Source: Hyella patelloides LEGE 07179 | GTDB taxonomy: Bacteria > Cyanobacteriota > Cyanobacteriia > Cyanobacteriales > Xenococcaceae | Assembly (NCBI RefSeq): GCF_900659865.1 | Contig: NZ_LR213774.1 | Location: 1 to 62,818, forward strand | Direction of reading: 5' to 3' | Length of the DNA stretch: 62,818 nt | Shown here: positions 9,418 to 18,230 of the stretch, piece after piece | Layout: the number at the start of each line of letters is the position of its first letter | Position numbering within the stretch: position 1 is the stretch's first letter | Notes under the pieces: generated by a model | Seen by the model: the letters and a program-made list of their open reading frames with translations, nothing else | Databases searched by the model: none | Told to the model about the DNA's origin: nothing | Made by a program: the position numbers and the translations under genes

Positions 9418-9447
9418 GTTACCCGTATTACGGGTAACTTTATTTTT
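9418..9447. terminator. Perfect 9-bp hairpin followed by T-rich run
   Basis: GTTACCCGT-ATT-ACGGGTAAC (9418-9438) is followed by TTTATTTTT. It is consistent with an intrinsic terminator for the plus-strand gene ending at 9225, about 190 bp upstream. Confidence 0.65.
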
Positions 9448-9671
9448 GGAAATTAGCTAGTTAAATTACCTACCTCAAAGCTTTACTTCTCAAAGTAGAA
9501 GAATAGAAGTTACGCAGTGAAACGAAAAATCGAGGTTTGAGGGAACGGAAAATAAGGAAATACGGACTTTTTAAAATTTTGGGTGCGTAAGTCTTAAAGA
9601 ATTGCAAGGACTGTATTCTGGAAGTATGGCGATCGCAAATTGCCGAACATTTCGAGATCGCTATTTTTTAG

Positions 9672-9902
9672 TTGAACCTTTGTTGCTCAAGAAAAAACGA
9701 GCCAGATCTAACACCAGTAATTGAAAGAAGTAACTCTTGGATGGAAAGATGCAAAAGTTTGGTCAAGAATTTTGAGCGCGAGATCTGCGGAGGTTTCCGA
9801 CTCTTGTATAATCGCGCTGTTAAAAGAACTCTTGACCATGCAAATACCAAGCTAAACTTTTATTTTGTGAGACTAATACTTAAAAGACTGGCTAATGCTT
9901 AG
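9672..9902 (+). pseudogene. C-terminal relic of an IS5-like transposase carrying a 48-bp insertion
   Basis: The frame reads PVIERSNSWMERCKSLVKNFE, then a foreign-looking block, then RTLDHANTKLNFYFVRLILKRLA. The flanking blocks join into the familiar end of IS5-type DDE transposases (VERSxxWMxxCKxLVKNFERTL...). The interrupting segment (9777-9824) has inverted ends AGCGCGA (9775-9781) and TCGCGCT (9812-9818) and contains TGCGGAGGTTTCC, a palindromic repeat style common in cyanobacteria. The insert is a multiple of three, so the frame stays open, but the N-terminal catalytic domain is absent. Confidence 0.6.
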
Positions 9903-10037
9903 AAAGCTTCCACATAGGTTTTATACTACAAATTAGCTTCGGTTTTGGGCAACAGAACCAAATTTTATTCACTCTCTGGTTGGGATTGCTGCCTAAAAAT
10001 TTAGTTATTTACAGAGTTTTTCTGTCGGTTAAAACTG

Positions 10038-10051
10038 TTTGCAACAGAACC
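10038..10051. repeat. IS6-family-like terminal sequence (solo end)
   Basis: TTTGCAACAGAACC is the reverse complement of GGTTCTGTTGCAAA, which resembles known IS6/IS257-type ends. The inverse copy occurs at 11254-11267, on the other side of the SDR gene. In this orientation the element would have extended to the left. Confidence 0.4.
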
Positions 10052-10116
10052 CTTTAGCTGGTCATACTTCTGTTTTCTACTGAACTCATTTTTTTACCTG
10101 GGCAGTCACGATCGAC

Positions 10117-10842
10117 TTAAGAAAAGGGATTGATTTCTTTCTGCAATATGGGAACAGTGCCGTTAGCCACTTTACCCTCGTCTGATGCTAGCCAAGCAAT
10201 ATATTTGCCAATCTCATCAGCAGTTAACCAACTAGGTTGTGCTTTATCTTGAGATGCGCGAGTATTAACGAAGCCATTTGCGATCGCCTGATTAATTCGT
10301 ACTCCACTATCTGCCATCTCCTGCATGATCACTTTTGCCATCATTAATTGAGCAGCAGCAGGTATGCCAACGAGACTATAGTTAGGAATGGGAGTATTCG
10401 CTGCACCACCACCGAGAAAGGTATAGCTACTACCTTCAGTTTGAGCCAAAACTGGTAAGAAGGTTTTAGCCGTTACAAAATGAGTAGTGAGATTGGTAAA
10501 GAGGAACTTTTGCCATTCTTCCATTGATACTTCTGTCATGGGTACATTTCTATCCCAAGTACCACCAAGAGAAGCTACTACTGCATCAAGGCGGTCATAT
10601 TTATCTAAAATTTTATCCCGCAACTTTTCTGCACTGGCAAGATCTCCCAAATCCGCCGTCATTGTCACCAGTTTCTCTGTTGAAGTATCTTTTAACAAAT
10701 CTCGAAGCTGTTCGAGTTGATCGGCTTTACGAGAAGAGGTAATTACTGTCGCGCCTTCTTGAAGAAAAGCTCTAACAATTCCCTCGCCTACGTTTCCTGC
10801 TCCTCCAGCAATGTAGGCAATTTTTCCTTTTAATTTGTTCAT
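10117..10842 (-). CDS. Divergent SDR-family oxidoreductase lacking the catalytic lysine
   Basis: A 241-residue Rossmann-fold protein of the short-chain dehydrogenase/reductase superfamily. The cofactor loop GGAGNVGEG (residues 13-21) and the acidic MTADLGD patch are present. At the active site Tyr155 is followed by SLVG, so Gly159 occupies the position of the usual YxxxK lysine. The Ser position upstream is also replaced (SYTFLGGGAA). It may therefore be non-catalytic, or use an altered mechanism, as in some atypical SDRs. The C-terminal EGKVANGTVPILQ resembles the family end. It is flanked by inverted IS6-like ends and gene relics, which suggests acquisition or genome rearrangement here. Confidence 0.8.
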   Translation of the reverse strand: MNKLKGKIAYIAGGAGNVGEGIVRAFLQEGATVITSSRKADQLEQLRDLLKDTSTEKLVTMTADLGDLASAEKLRDKILDKYDRLDAVVASLGGTWDRNVPMTEVSMEEWQKFLFTNLTTHFVTAKTFLPVLAQTEGSSYTFLGGGAANTPIPNYSLVGIPAAAQLMMAKVIMQEMADSGVRINQAIANGFVNTRASQDKAQPSWLTADEIGKYIAWLASDEGKVANGTVPILQKEINPFS

Positions 10843-10911
10843 AGTAAATTCTCCATACTATAGTTTTCTATTTTTGGCGTTGTGTATCTGCGTAGGAAAT
10901 TTCTAAACTCC

Positions 10912-11019
10912 CTACTTGCTAATAGCTACGTCGTTTGATTCAGCAGTGGTTATTAAAGTAGAGTTATTATCAGTCCCCCAATAAACACCATCTTGAATTT
11001 TTTCAAGTGCATATCCCTT
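10912..11019 (-). pseudogene. Possible N-terminal relic of an MBL-fold hydrolase
   Basis: On the minus strand one frame reads GYALEKIQDGVYWGTDNNST and LITTAESNDVAI before a TAG. The pattern LEKIxDGVYWxTD...TTxE resembles the opening beta strands of metallo-beta-lactamase-fold proteins. The metal-binding domain is absent and no start is visible. The match is short, so the assignment is tentative. Confidence 0.35.
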
Positions 11020-11253
11020 AAACGAATCGATTTAACTCCACGCTTTTGGACGTTTTGTTAAGCAATCTCCGATGGTTTTATAGCGAAACTATAGACATAG
11101 ACTTAAATCATTTTTTGATTGCAAATACCGCTAATTCAGAATTTATCAAGAAGTGATTTGCTTTGGCTTCTCTATTATTGCTTTATTTTGTCTAAAATTG
11201 ACTTATCTTAGACATATGAATTAGCTGAAATGTTTAGAATAGGCAATCTCAAA

Positions 11254-11267
11254 GGTTCTGTTGCAAA
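11254..11267. repeat. IS6-family-like terminal sequence (solo end)
   Basis: GGTTCTGTTGCAAA, the exact inverse of the 14-mer at 10038-10051. It resembles IS257/IS26-type ends. No transposase remains to its right. Confidence 0.4.
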
Positions 11268-11761
11268 AAACTGAAGCGAATTTGTCGTATAAATTAAGTA
11301 TAAATACTACAATCTTATTGCCAGTATTAGCAGAAGTCTTTTAATGTCAGTGCTCATTCTGGGCCTTTACTTCCACAAGACTACTTTCCCAAGAATATTG
11401 GTTCCCAATTCTTTGTATTAAATTATTTACTCTAATACTGTAAAGACTTTAATACTGTATATTTTGTGACATTGTGCAAATTCTAGCATCACTAACCATA
11501 AAATACCCTGACATTCAACAATACCTAAAATAACCTGAAGAATATTAACACCATAGAAAGATGGCACTAGTATTGCATAAGAAATAAACTGACTAAAAAT
11601 CGCCTTCACCAGCAACGCATATATGACATTACAGTAACAAATCGCGATCTATTAGGAAAAACCTCAGATAATTGTGATTACTGCAACTGTGTTTGTCATT
11701 AGATAGTTGAGATATCCTGGTAAGGCGATTTCTAGTTTTTGTAGTCATATAGGGAGAATAC

Positions 11762-13345
11762 ATGACAGCAACCATTACAAAAGAAGCGGAATCCAATCAA
11801 CCGCACTATCCATCCAATAAAATTGGTGTTCCTAAAGAAATATATGAAAATGAAGCCCGTGTTGCAGCAACCCCAGAAACAGTTAAAAAGCTGCAAAAAT
11901 TAGGTTTTGAAATCTTAATTCAGTCTGGAGCAGGAGAATCCGCCAATTTTTCAGATGAAGCTTATGAAAAAGTTGGATGTAACATTATTACTGATGCCCG
12001 CAGTTTATGGGAACAGGCTAATATAATTCTTAAAGTGCGTGCGCCCCAAGGAGAAGAATTAGAAAATTTACCAGTCGGTAAAACTATTATTAGCTTTATT
12101 TGGCCTGCGCAAAACGAAGAATTATTAAATAAATTGGCTTCTCGTAACGCTACAGTATTAGCGATGGATGCGATTCCCCGTATTAGTCGCGCGCAAAAAA
12201 TGGATGCGTTATCCTCAATGGCGAATATTGCAGGATATCGCTCTGTAATTGAGGCTGCTAACAACTTTGGGCGTTTCTTTACTGGGCAAATCACCGCAGC
12301 AGGTAAAGTACCCCCCGCTAAAGTAATGGTAATAGGTGCTGGGGTAGCTGGGTTGGCTGCTATTGGTGCTGCTAAAAGCTTAGGCGCAGTAGTGCGGGCT
12401 TTTGATACTCGCCCTGTGGTAAAAGAACAAGTAGAAAGCCTCGGTGCAGAATTCCTCGAATTAGAATTTGCCGAAGATGGTACTGGTGCTGGTGGTTACG
12501 CCAAGATAATGAGTAAAGAATTTATCGATGCGGAAATGGCATTGTTTAGAGAACAAGCTAAAGAAATTGATATTATTATTACTACCGCTTTGATTCCAGG
12601 AAGACCCGCACCCAAGTTAATCTTGACTGATATGGTGGAATCGATGAAAGAAGGTTCTGTCATTGTGGATTTAGCAGCCGAACAAGGTGGTAACTGCGAA
12701 GTTACTAAACCTAATGAGATTTATAATTATAAAGGTATTACTGTAATTGGTTTAACTGACTTACCTTCCCGTATGGCAGCCCAGTCTAGTCAACTCTATG
12801 GTACAAATCTCTGGCATTTACTCAAAGATATGGGTGGTGCAGAAGATTATAAAGTAGACTACGAAGATCAAGTAGTTAGAGGTGCGCTAGTCTTACATGA
12901 AGGTAAGATAACATGGCCTCCACCAAAAATTGAAAATCCTTCTCCTACTCCTCCACCGAAAAAAGCTGCGGTAGCTACTGCTGTTGTCGAAGAGAAAAAA
13001 TCCTCTAATAGTGGTTTAGCTTGGATACTTTTAGCAGTTGGTGCATTAGTTGGTATTGGTGTGGGTGCGCCCGAATCTTTCCTATCTCACTTCACTGTTT
13101 TTGTACTCGCTTGCTTTGTGGGTTGGCAAGTTATCTGGAATGTCAGCCCCGCACTACATACACCATTAATGAGCGTTACCAATGCCATTAGCGGAATCAT
13201 CATCTTAGGGGGAATGTTGCAAATATCGAGCGATCTTACCTCACCTACTGTTATTTTAGGCGCGATCGCGATTCTTGTGGGAACTATTAATATTTCTGGT
13301 GGTTTTTTGGTAACGCAACGGATGTTAAAGATGTTCCAAAAATAG
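11762..13345 (+). CDS. pntA: Proton-translocating NAD(P) transhydrogenase subunit alpha
   Basis: A 527-residue membrane protein that with PntB couples hydride transfer from NADH to NADP+ to proton flow, supplying NADPH. Domain I (about residues 20-400) carries the NAD-binding loop [18 protein letters not shown] and the RQD-like [19 protein letters not shown] region. A Pro/Lys-rich linker ([11 protein letters not shown]) leads to a C-terminal membrane part with several helices (about 425-515). The length corresponds to the single-chain alpha subunit of E. coli and Synechocystis, not the split two-gene form. GGGAG lies 5 nt upstream of the ATG. pntB follows after 181 bp, probably in one operon. 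Confidence 0.95.
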   Translation: MTATITKEAESNQPHYPSNKIGVPKEIYENEARVAATPETVKKLQKLGFEILIQSGAGESANFSDEAYEKVGCNIITDARSLWEQANIILKVRAPQGEELENLPVGKTIISFIWPAQNEELLNKLASRNATVLAMDAIPRISRAQKMDALSSMANIAGYRSVIEAANNFGRFFTGQITAAGKVPPAKVMVIGAGVAGLAAIGAAKSLGAVVRAFDTRPVVKEQVESLGAEFLELEFAEDGTGAGGYAKIMSKEFIDAEMALFREQAKEIDIIITTALIPGRPAPKLILTDMVESMKEGSVIVDLAAEQGGNCEVTKPNEIYNYKGITVIGLTDLPSRMAAQSSQLYGTNLWHLLKDMGGAEDYKVDYEDQVVRGALVLHEGKITWPPPKIENPSPTPPPKKAAVATAVVEEKKSSNSGLAWILLAVGALVGIGVGAPESFLSHFTVFVLACFVGWQVIWNVSPALHTPLMSVTNAISGIIILGGMLQISSDLTSPTVILGAIAILVGTINISGGFLVTQRMLKMFQK

Positions 13346-13526
13346 CTTTCTGCTCTTAGCTCGTGGCAGGTAGGACGCTTCGCTGTAGGATGTGTTCTTT
13401 GTTAGTTATTAAATATTACTAAATCACGAACGATAACCTAAAAGAAGACACACAAAGAGCTACCAGCCACCTGCTACCTGCTCGTATATTCATCCCTCAT
13501 AATTCATAATTCATCGTTTCAAATCT

Positions 13527-14948
13527 ATGTCCAATAATCTCTTAACAGTAGCCTATATAGCTGCTAGTGCTTTATTTATCCTTAGCCTGGGAGGATTATC
13601 AAACCAGGAAACAGCCCGTCGCGGTAATATGTTTGGTATTGCAGGAATGGCAATTGCCTTTGTTGCCACAGCATTGAGTACCCAAGTTACAGGATACACT
13701 ACTTTAGTAGCTGCGATCGTTCCTGGTGCCATTATCGGCTCAATCTTAGCTGCGAGAGTCGCCATGACTTCTATGCCCGAATTAGTGGCAATTTTGCATA
13801 GTTTTGTGGGTTTAGCTGCGGTATTAGTTGGTTTTGCTAACTATTTACAGCCCGAATCGGGTTTAGTTGGTGCAGAAGCCACCATCCACGAAATCGAAAT
13901 CTACATCGGTATCTTTATCGGTGCTGTTACCTTTACAGGTTCAATTATTGCTTTTGGTAAGTTGAGTGCGATGATTGGTAGTAAGCCTTTGATGCTTCCT
14001 GCGCGTCATTTGCTCAATATCAGTATGTTAGTTGCTACCTTTGTCTTCGGCTGGCAATTCATGACAGTAGAGAATGGCTTACAACCCTTGCTTATCATGA
14101 CAGGTATTGCTTGTGTGTTAGGGGTGCATTTAGTAATGGCGATCGGTGGTGCAGATATGCCTGTGGTAATATCTATGCTGAACAGCTATTCTGGTTGGGC
14201 TGCTGCTGCTGCTGGTTTTATGCTTTCTAATGATGTACTGATTATCACTGGTGCGTTAGTAGGAAGTAGTGGCGCAATCCTCAGCTACATTATGTGTGCT
14301 GCGATGAATCGCTCTTTCATCAGCGTTATCTTAGGTGGTTTTGGTGAAGGTAGTAGTAAAAAAGCTGCTAGTGGTGAGAAAAAATCCTACGGCGAAGCTA
14401 CTACAACTACGGTGGAAGAAACTGTGGAGTTACTAAATGATGCGAAGTCTGTAGTCATCGTACCTGGTTACGGTATGGCAGTGGCTCAAGCACAGCACAT
14501 GGTTTCTGACGTGACTAAAATCCTTCGTAAGCGTGGTAAAGAGGTACGTTTCGGGATTCACCCTGTAGCGGGAAGAATGCCTGGTCACATGAATGTATTA
14601 CTTGCAGAGGCTAATGTACCCTACGACATCGTGTTAGAGATGGATGAAATTAACGACGATTTATCTAATACTGATGTGGTGTTGGTAGTAGGAGCTAATG
14701 ATACTGTTAATCCTAGCGCATTAGACGATCCTGATAGCCCCATTGCAGGTATGCCAGTTATGGAAGTCTGGAATGCTCAAAATGTGGTGGTTATGAAGCG
14801 CAGTCTTGGTATTGGTTATGCAGGTGTGGATAATCCTTTGTTTTATAACGATAATACTTTGATGTTGTTGGGTGATGCGAAGACTAATGTTAGTGCGGTT
14901 TTGAATGAGTTATCGGCTAGCGAGAAGAAGGAGTTGGTGGCTGCTTAA
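13527..14948 (+). CDS. pntB: Proton-translocating NAD(P) transhydrogenase subunit beta
   Basis: A 473-residue partner of PntA. The N-terminal two thirds is membrane-embedded (about 9 helices, residues 5-275, with [21 protein letters not shown], split here as [10 protein letters not shown] and [11 protein letters not shown]). The C-terminal third is the soluble NADP(H)-binding domain III, with [33 protein letters not shown] and the [15 protein letters not shown] segment, all diagnostic. It follows pntA on the same strand and ends at an intrinsic terminator. NADPH made here may support sulfite reductase and other reductive steps, but that link is general physiology and not evident from the sequence. 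Confidence 0.95.
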   Translation: MSNNLLTVAYIAASALFILSLGGLSNQETARRGNMFGIAGMAIAFVATALSTQVTGYTTLVAAIVPGAIIGSILAARVAMTSMPELVAILHSFVGLAAVLVGFANYLQPESGLVGAEATIHEIEIYIGIFIGAVTFTGSIIAFGKLSAMIGSKPLMLPARHLLNISMLVATFVFGWQFMTVENGLQPLLIMTGIACVLGVHLVMAIGGADMPVVISMLNSYSGWAAAAAGFMLSNDVLIITGALVGSSGAILSYIMCAAMNRSFISVILGGFGEGSSKKAASGEKKSYGEATTTTVEETVELLNDAKSVVIVPGYGMAVAQAQHMVSDVTKILRKRGKEVRFGIHPVAGRMPGHMNVLLAEANVPYDIVLEMDEINDDLSNTDVVLVVGANDTVNPSALDDPDSPIAGMPVMEVWNAQNVVVMKRSLGIGYAGVDNPLFYNDNTLMLLGDAKTNVSAVLNELSASEKKELVAA

Positions 14949-14957
14949 TTAATGTTT

Positions 14958-14987
14958 AATCCTCCTTTTTTTAGGGGGATTTTTTTT
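14958..14987 (+). terminator. Intrinsic terminator of pntAB
   Basis: AATCCTCC and GGGGGATT form an 8-bp stem with a T-rich loop, followed by a run of seven to eight T. It lies immediately after the pntB stop. Confidence 0.85.
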
Positions 14988-14990
14988 GTC

Positions 14991-15043
14991 TCGCGCAAAG
15001 TCGTTTGCCCAGAACACGAAGCTGGGTAAACGACTTTGCGCGA
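14991..15043. repeat. 22-bp near-perfect inverted repeat (TCGCGCAAAGTCGTTT...)
   Basis: Arms at 14991-15012 and 15022-15043 pair over 22 bp with a single mismatch (a G where the mirror arm would need A) around a 9-nt spacer AACACGAAG. The arms are much more GC-rich than the surroundings. The repeat sits just after the pntB terminator. It could be a second hairpin, a cruciform or protein-binding site, or a small palindromic element. Confidence 0.85.
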
Positions 15044-15082
15044 TATTCAATCAGTTTTAGGTAAAATATAAAAATATTTCTA

Positions 15083-16285
15083 TTGACAATAAAAATAGAG
15101 GCACATCAATTGATTGAAATTGAATACATTGATAGCAAACCACAAGTCATTATAAACAAAAAGAAAATTAAAACTTGGGATACCTTAGAAGAAGGTTGTG
15201 TTTATGCAGAAGTCGGAAATCAAAAAATTACAGTTCTCGATTTTGAACATATAAGATTAAATGCTATACCAAACAAACTAATAGCATTGATTTTCTTTAC
15301 AGAAAAACGTAATCAAAATTATCATTTTAATTCTTTAATTATAAAAAAAAGAAATGATAATGATTTTTCTTTGACATTTTCTGGAGATATTAAATCAAGA
15401 CAATGGAATATAAAATATTTTTATTCAATATTTAAGCAGCAGTTTGAAAAATTATCGGACAGAAGAACTAAAGCTTATTGTACTTATGATGATGATGACA
15501 ATGTCTATCTTCACTTTTTGTTGTCTATCGATCAATACTGGAAATCTAAAACTATAAAAGAAGTTCTAGAACATTACAACAAAAAAACTGATTTAGTATA
15601 TCAACAAACATTTGAAGAACTAAACTCACAAATCATAGATAAAATTTTATTGTCTGAAACAGTTTCTTTAAAGTTTAACTTTCCTAAGCATCTTAGAGAT
15701 ATCTGTAAACAATATCTATCTTACTTTGGTAAATTTTTATTCGATCAAAATATTGAATGTAACCTCAACTTAATTGATAGAGATGATATTACATATATGA
15801 CAATCGATGTTGATGAATCACAGATAGATATTGAAGAATTAAAGCAAGCATTAGTTGGTTATTTTGCTTTGCCAATTGTTGCACAAGAAAATGTTAACTT
15901 TGATACTTATAACATTGCAACTCAACAACTGATTGCAAATATCGAACATCTTAAATCACAATTACGTCTAGCTAACCTGACAATTGCTCAGTACGAACAT
16001 AACTCTTTAGCTAATTCTCAAAAACCTGTTGAGTATGTTTTAGTTGATTCATTGGAAGAAGATAGCAAATTAAAGCTGTATGATGGATTAATTCAAATTA
16101 GCAAGACTTTAAAAATAAAGTTTTTTGGTGTTGAAATAGAATTTAATATTCCTTTATTGATTGATAAGTTTACAAACAACTCAGAAGATATGGAAGATTT
16201 AGCGGTAGTCGCTGAAAGAAGAGACGAGCCAACTACTAGCCATGAAGATTTACTTGCTGAGTTAAAACAAGATGGCATCTTATAA
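15083..16285 (+). CDS. 400-residue protein with a C-terminal antitoxin-like tail
   Basis: The first 365 residues are AT-rich, Lys/Asn/Ile-rich and of no family I recognise. They have mixed alpha/beta character, a helical segment with TQQLIANIEHLKSQLRLANL (about 285-305), then KFFGVEIEFNIPLLIDKF. The last 35 residues (about 366-400: DMEDLAVVAERRDEPT then SHEDLLAELKQDGIL) closely resemble the toxin-neutralising tail of RelB/Phd-type antitoxins. The stop overlaps the start of the RelE-like toxin gene by 14 nt, as in translationally coupled TA pairs. The start is TTG 15083 with no clear ribosome binding site. No in-frame ATG was noticed further in, so the true start is uncertain. Normal antitoxins are 60-100 residues long, so this is an unusually large one or a fusion. 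Confidence 0.7.
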   Translation: MTIKIEAHQLIEIEYIDSKPQVIINKKKIKTWDTLEEGCVYAEVGNQKITVLDFEHIRLNAIPNKLIALIFFTEKRNQNYHFNSLIIKKRNDNDFSLTFSGDIKSRQWNIKYFYSIFKQQFEKLSDRRTKAYCTYDDDDNVYLHFLLSIDQYWKSKTIKEVLEHYNKKTDLVYQQTFEELNSQIIDKILLSETVSLKFNFPKHLRDICKQYLSYFGKFLFDQNIECNLNLIDRDDITYMTIDVDESQIDIEELKQALVGYFALPIVAQENVNFDTYNIATQQLIANIEHLKSQLRLANLTIAQYEHNSLANSQKPVEYVLVDSLEEDSKLKLYDGLIQISKTLKIKFFGVEIEFNIPLLIDKFTNNSEDMEDLAVVAERRDEPTTSHEDLLAELKQDGIL

Positions 16286-16535
16286 AATTGAATGGAAAAA
16301 ATCAGCTAAAAAAGAGCTTAAGAAGTTAGATAAGCAAATTATTATCAGAATTTTACAAGTAGTAGAAAAGCTAGCAACTAATCCTCATCCTTCAGGAAGT
16401 AAAAAACTGATGGGGAGTGAGTCCATTTATCGTATTCGCGTTGGAGATTACCGAGTTATTTATAATATTCAATCTTCAATTTTGACTATAGAAATAATCA
16501 AAGTTGGTCATCGTAGAGAAATTTATCGCAAATAG
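16272..16535 (+). CDS. relE: RelE/ParE-superfamily toxin
   Basis: An 87-residue basic protein with the RelE layout: YKIEWKKSAKKELKKLDKQI opening, a helix pair, KKLMGSESIYRIRVGDYRVIYNI (split here: SESIYRIRVG, DYRVIYNI), and the IIKVGHRREIY end. The R-x-R-x-G-D-Y-R core and the terminal GHRREIYR, where the RNase-active RelE residues usually lie, are both present. RelE proteins cleave mRNA in the ribosomal A site and are held inactive by the co-encoded antitoxin. Its ATG lies inside the end of the upstream gene, indicating coupled translation. Confidence 0.88.
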   Translation: MASYKIEWKKSAKKELKKLDKQIIIRILQVVEKLATNPHPSGSKKLMGSESIYRIRVGDYRVIYNIQSSILTIEIIKVGHRREIYRK

Positions 16536-16652
16536 GTAATTTGTTGAATTTTAATTTTAAAAAAGCGACCGCTTTCTATCATAAAATCTGCGATCGCATT
16601 TTATAACCCAACTGACAAATATATATCAGCTTTTATTTTTTCAAAATTTATA

Positions 16653-16856
16653 TCAAGTAGTACTATCAAGACGATCTATAACATAACAAATAATTAACCA
16701 GATACCTGCGCTAATAAAAATAGTGAGTAAAATTCTTAATATAAAGAGTTTAATATCAGATATATCTTGACTGAAATTATAGATTAAGGTAGCGTCTATT
16801 GCTGCTGTAAAAAAACCTAAGCCTTGTTTTAAGTTTTTATTAGAATTTTTTTTCAT
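16653..16856 (-). CDS. Small two-helix membrane protein, hypothetical
   Basis: 67 residues with two hydrophobic stretches (about 11-28 and 36-60; FILRILLTIFISAGIWLIICYVI) and charged ends (KKNSNKNLKQ, DRLDSTT). There is no convincing ribosome binding site (only AATTTAAAAAA precedes the ATG) and no recognised family. The surrounding 250 bp are extremely AT-rich. It could be a genuine small membrane protein, possibly associated with the adjacent TA locus, or a spurious frame. Confidence 0.4.
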   Translation of the reverse strand: MKKNSNKNLKQGLGFFTAAIDATLIYNFSQDISDIKLFILRILLTIFISAGIWLIICYVIDRLDSTT

Positions 16857-17107
16857 TGTTTTTTAAATTCTCTGTGTTAATTGCTTACTTATAATGCTGT
16901 AATATTATTGATTAAGTATTTTTGAATTAAATATTTTCAATTTGAGAAGTTAGTTAAACATTTGCTGACTTTACTAAATTTATTTCTTCCTAAGTTTTTA
17001 AAATTTAAAAATATTAATCGATCAAGTCGATCGGACTATTTTAAGACTAATGATAAAAGACTTATTTTATACTAGATTATTGACTATAACATCACCAAAA
17101 TTAAGTT

Positions 17108-17605
17108 ATGCGCCCTCAACCTATTAAACCCCAACCAGATCAAGAATCAGTGTGGGATTATCCCCGTCCTCCTCGTTTAGAGCGATCGCAAAAACAGGTC
17201 AAAATCATTTTTAATGGTGTTACTCTAGCAGATACTAATCGCGCTTATCGAGTACTAGAAACCAGTCATCCCCCTGTATATTACCTTCCTCCAGAAGATA
17301 TTCAGATGCAGTATTTACAAGCTACAATTTCTGGAAGGTCTTTTTGTGAATGGAAAGGAGTTGCAAGCTATTACAGCGTCATAGTAGGTGATAAACAGGC
17401 TAATAATGCGGGTTGGTTTTATAGTAATCCCACACCTGATTTTGCGGATATTAAAGATTATGTGGCGTTTTATCCTGCTATGATGGACGCTTGCTATGTG
17501 GATGATGAGTTAGTACAACCACAGCCAGGAGAGTTTTACGGCGGTTGGGTTACTTCGGATATTGTAGGCCCATTTAAGGGTGAGGCTGGTAGTTGGGGAT
17601 GGTGA
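17108..17605 (+). CDS. DUF427 domain protein
   Basis: A 165-residue protein with the full DUF427 signature: VWDYPRPPRLE near the start, VKIIFNGVTLADTNRAYRVLETSHPPVYYLPPED, here split as NRAYRVLETSHPPVYYLP, then GRSFCEWKGVASYYSV and VAFYPAMMD. It ends with GEFYGGWVTSDIVGPFKGE. The family is widespread in cyanobacteria and actinobacteria and has a small beta-barrel fold. Its biochemical role is not established. HIP1 lies within the gene. It stands alone between AT-rich spacers. Confidence 0.88.
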   Translation: MRPQPIKPQPDQESVWDYPRPPRLERSQKQVKIIFNGVTLADTNRAYRVLETSHPPVYYLPPEDIQMQYLQATISGRSFCEWKGVASYYSVIVGDKQANNAGWFYSNPTPDFADIKDYVAFYPAMMDACYVDDELVQPQPGEFYGGWVTSDIVGPFKGEAGSWGW

Positions 17606-17640
17606 TTCTATAAAGATGAGGTTTATTAAGTAGCCAGTAG

Positions 17641-17739
17641 CAAGTATTTTTATTTTCTACACCCTGGCTTTTAAAGGATGAGGGATGAATTATGAATTAT
17701 GAAGGATGAGCAAGTATTTTTATTCCTACACCCTGGCTT
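17641..17739. repeat. Direct repeat of a 29-bp unit (CAAGTATTTTTATT...ACACCCTGGCTT)
   Basis: Two copies (17641-17670 and 17711-17739) differ by one short indel or substitution in the middle. They are separated by ATGAATTATGA-type short repeats, and nothing in this spacer encodes protein. Confidence 0.75.
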
Positions 17740-17813
17740 CTAATTGATTACTGAAAATATTAAATCTGGGTTATTTAGTGTTGCAGTTTTGTTTATTTTT
17801 ATGGAGTTAAATT

Positions 17814-18215
17814 ATGAAACTTGGATACATAGTTATCTATGTTGAAGATGTCCCACAGGTAATCAATTTTTATAAAAGTGCCTTTGGTTTTGAAACCAGA
17901 TTTATCTACGAACAACAAGGAAATATTGATTATGGAGAACTAGAAACAGGAGATACTGTATTGGCTTTTGCTTCTCATCAATTGGGTGAAATGAATTTGC
18001 AGGGAAAATATGAGAAGGTATCGGCAAAGGGTAATCCTTTTGGCTATGAGTTGGCTTTTGTCTCTGATGATGTGAATGCAGCATATCAAAAAGCCATAGA
18101 AGCTGGTGCAATTTCCGTATCTGAACCGACAGAAAAACCTTGGGGACAAACTGTAGCTTATGTCAGAGCGCAAGAAGGAACTTTAATTGAAATTTGTAAT
18201 CCTATTCCAAAATAA
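17814..18215 (+). CDS. VOC (glyoxalase/bleomycin-resistance) family protein
   Basis: 133 residues with the paired beta-alpha-beta-beta-beta modules of the vicinal oxygen chelate superfamily. Module 1 is YIVIYVEDVPQVINFYKSAFGF and the second, after GYELAFVSDDVNAAYQKAIEAGA, ends in GTLIEICNPI. A glutamate near the end (GTLIEI) and an early YIV..D segment match metal-ligand regions of the fold, but the substrate (glyoxalase, dioxygenase or drug binding) cannot be decided. A small membrane gene follows 15 bp later on the same strand and may be cotranscribed. Confidence 0.8.
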   Translation: MKLGYIVIYVEDVPQVINFYKSAFGFETRFIYEQQGNIDYGELETGDTVLAFASHQLGEMNLQGKYEKVSAKGNPFGYELAFVSDDVNAAYQKAIEAGAISVSEPTEKPWGQTVAYVRAQEGTLIEICNPIPK

Positions 18216-18230
18216 ATCGGATAAAGAAAT

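Larger units (their letters stand above)
9226..10116. other. Gene-poor decayed region
   Basis: Apart from the hairpin at 9418 and the transposase relic at 9672-9902, no intact gene is visible. Two IS6-like terminal sequences occur near its right end: an imperfect TTTGGGCAACAGAACC at 9944-9959 and a clean one at 10038-10051. Confidence 0.6.
10843..11761. other. Long intergenic region upstream of pntA with relics
   Basis: It holds a short relic of an MBL-fold protein (10912-11019, minus), an IS6-like end at 11254-11267 and the pntA leader. No intact gene is convincing. A 62-codon minus-strand frame around 11427-11615 has no ribosome binding site and no protein character. Confidence 0.55.

Noticed and set aside
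9353-9460. A 35-codon plus-strand frame (MTIKTSTKKFWLQFYSFI...) over the hairpin at 9418
   Set aside because: It reads through the terminator-like palindrome, has no ribosome binding site and shows no protein character, so the hairpin explains the region better.
11427-11615. 62-codon minus-strand frame upstream of pntA
   Set aside because: Hydrophobic by AT-rich composition, no ribosome binding site, no similarity to known small membrane proteins, and it occupies a likely promoter region.
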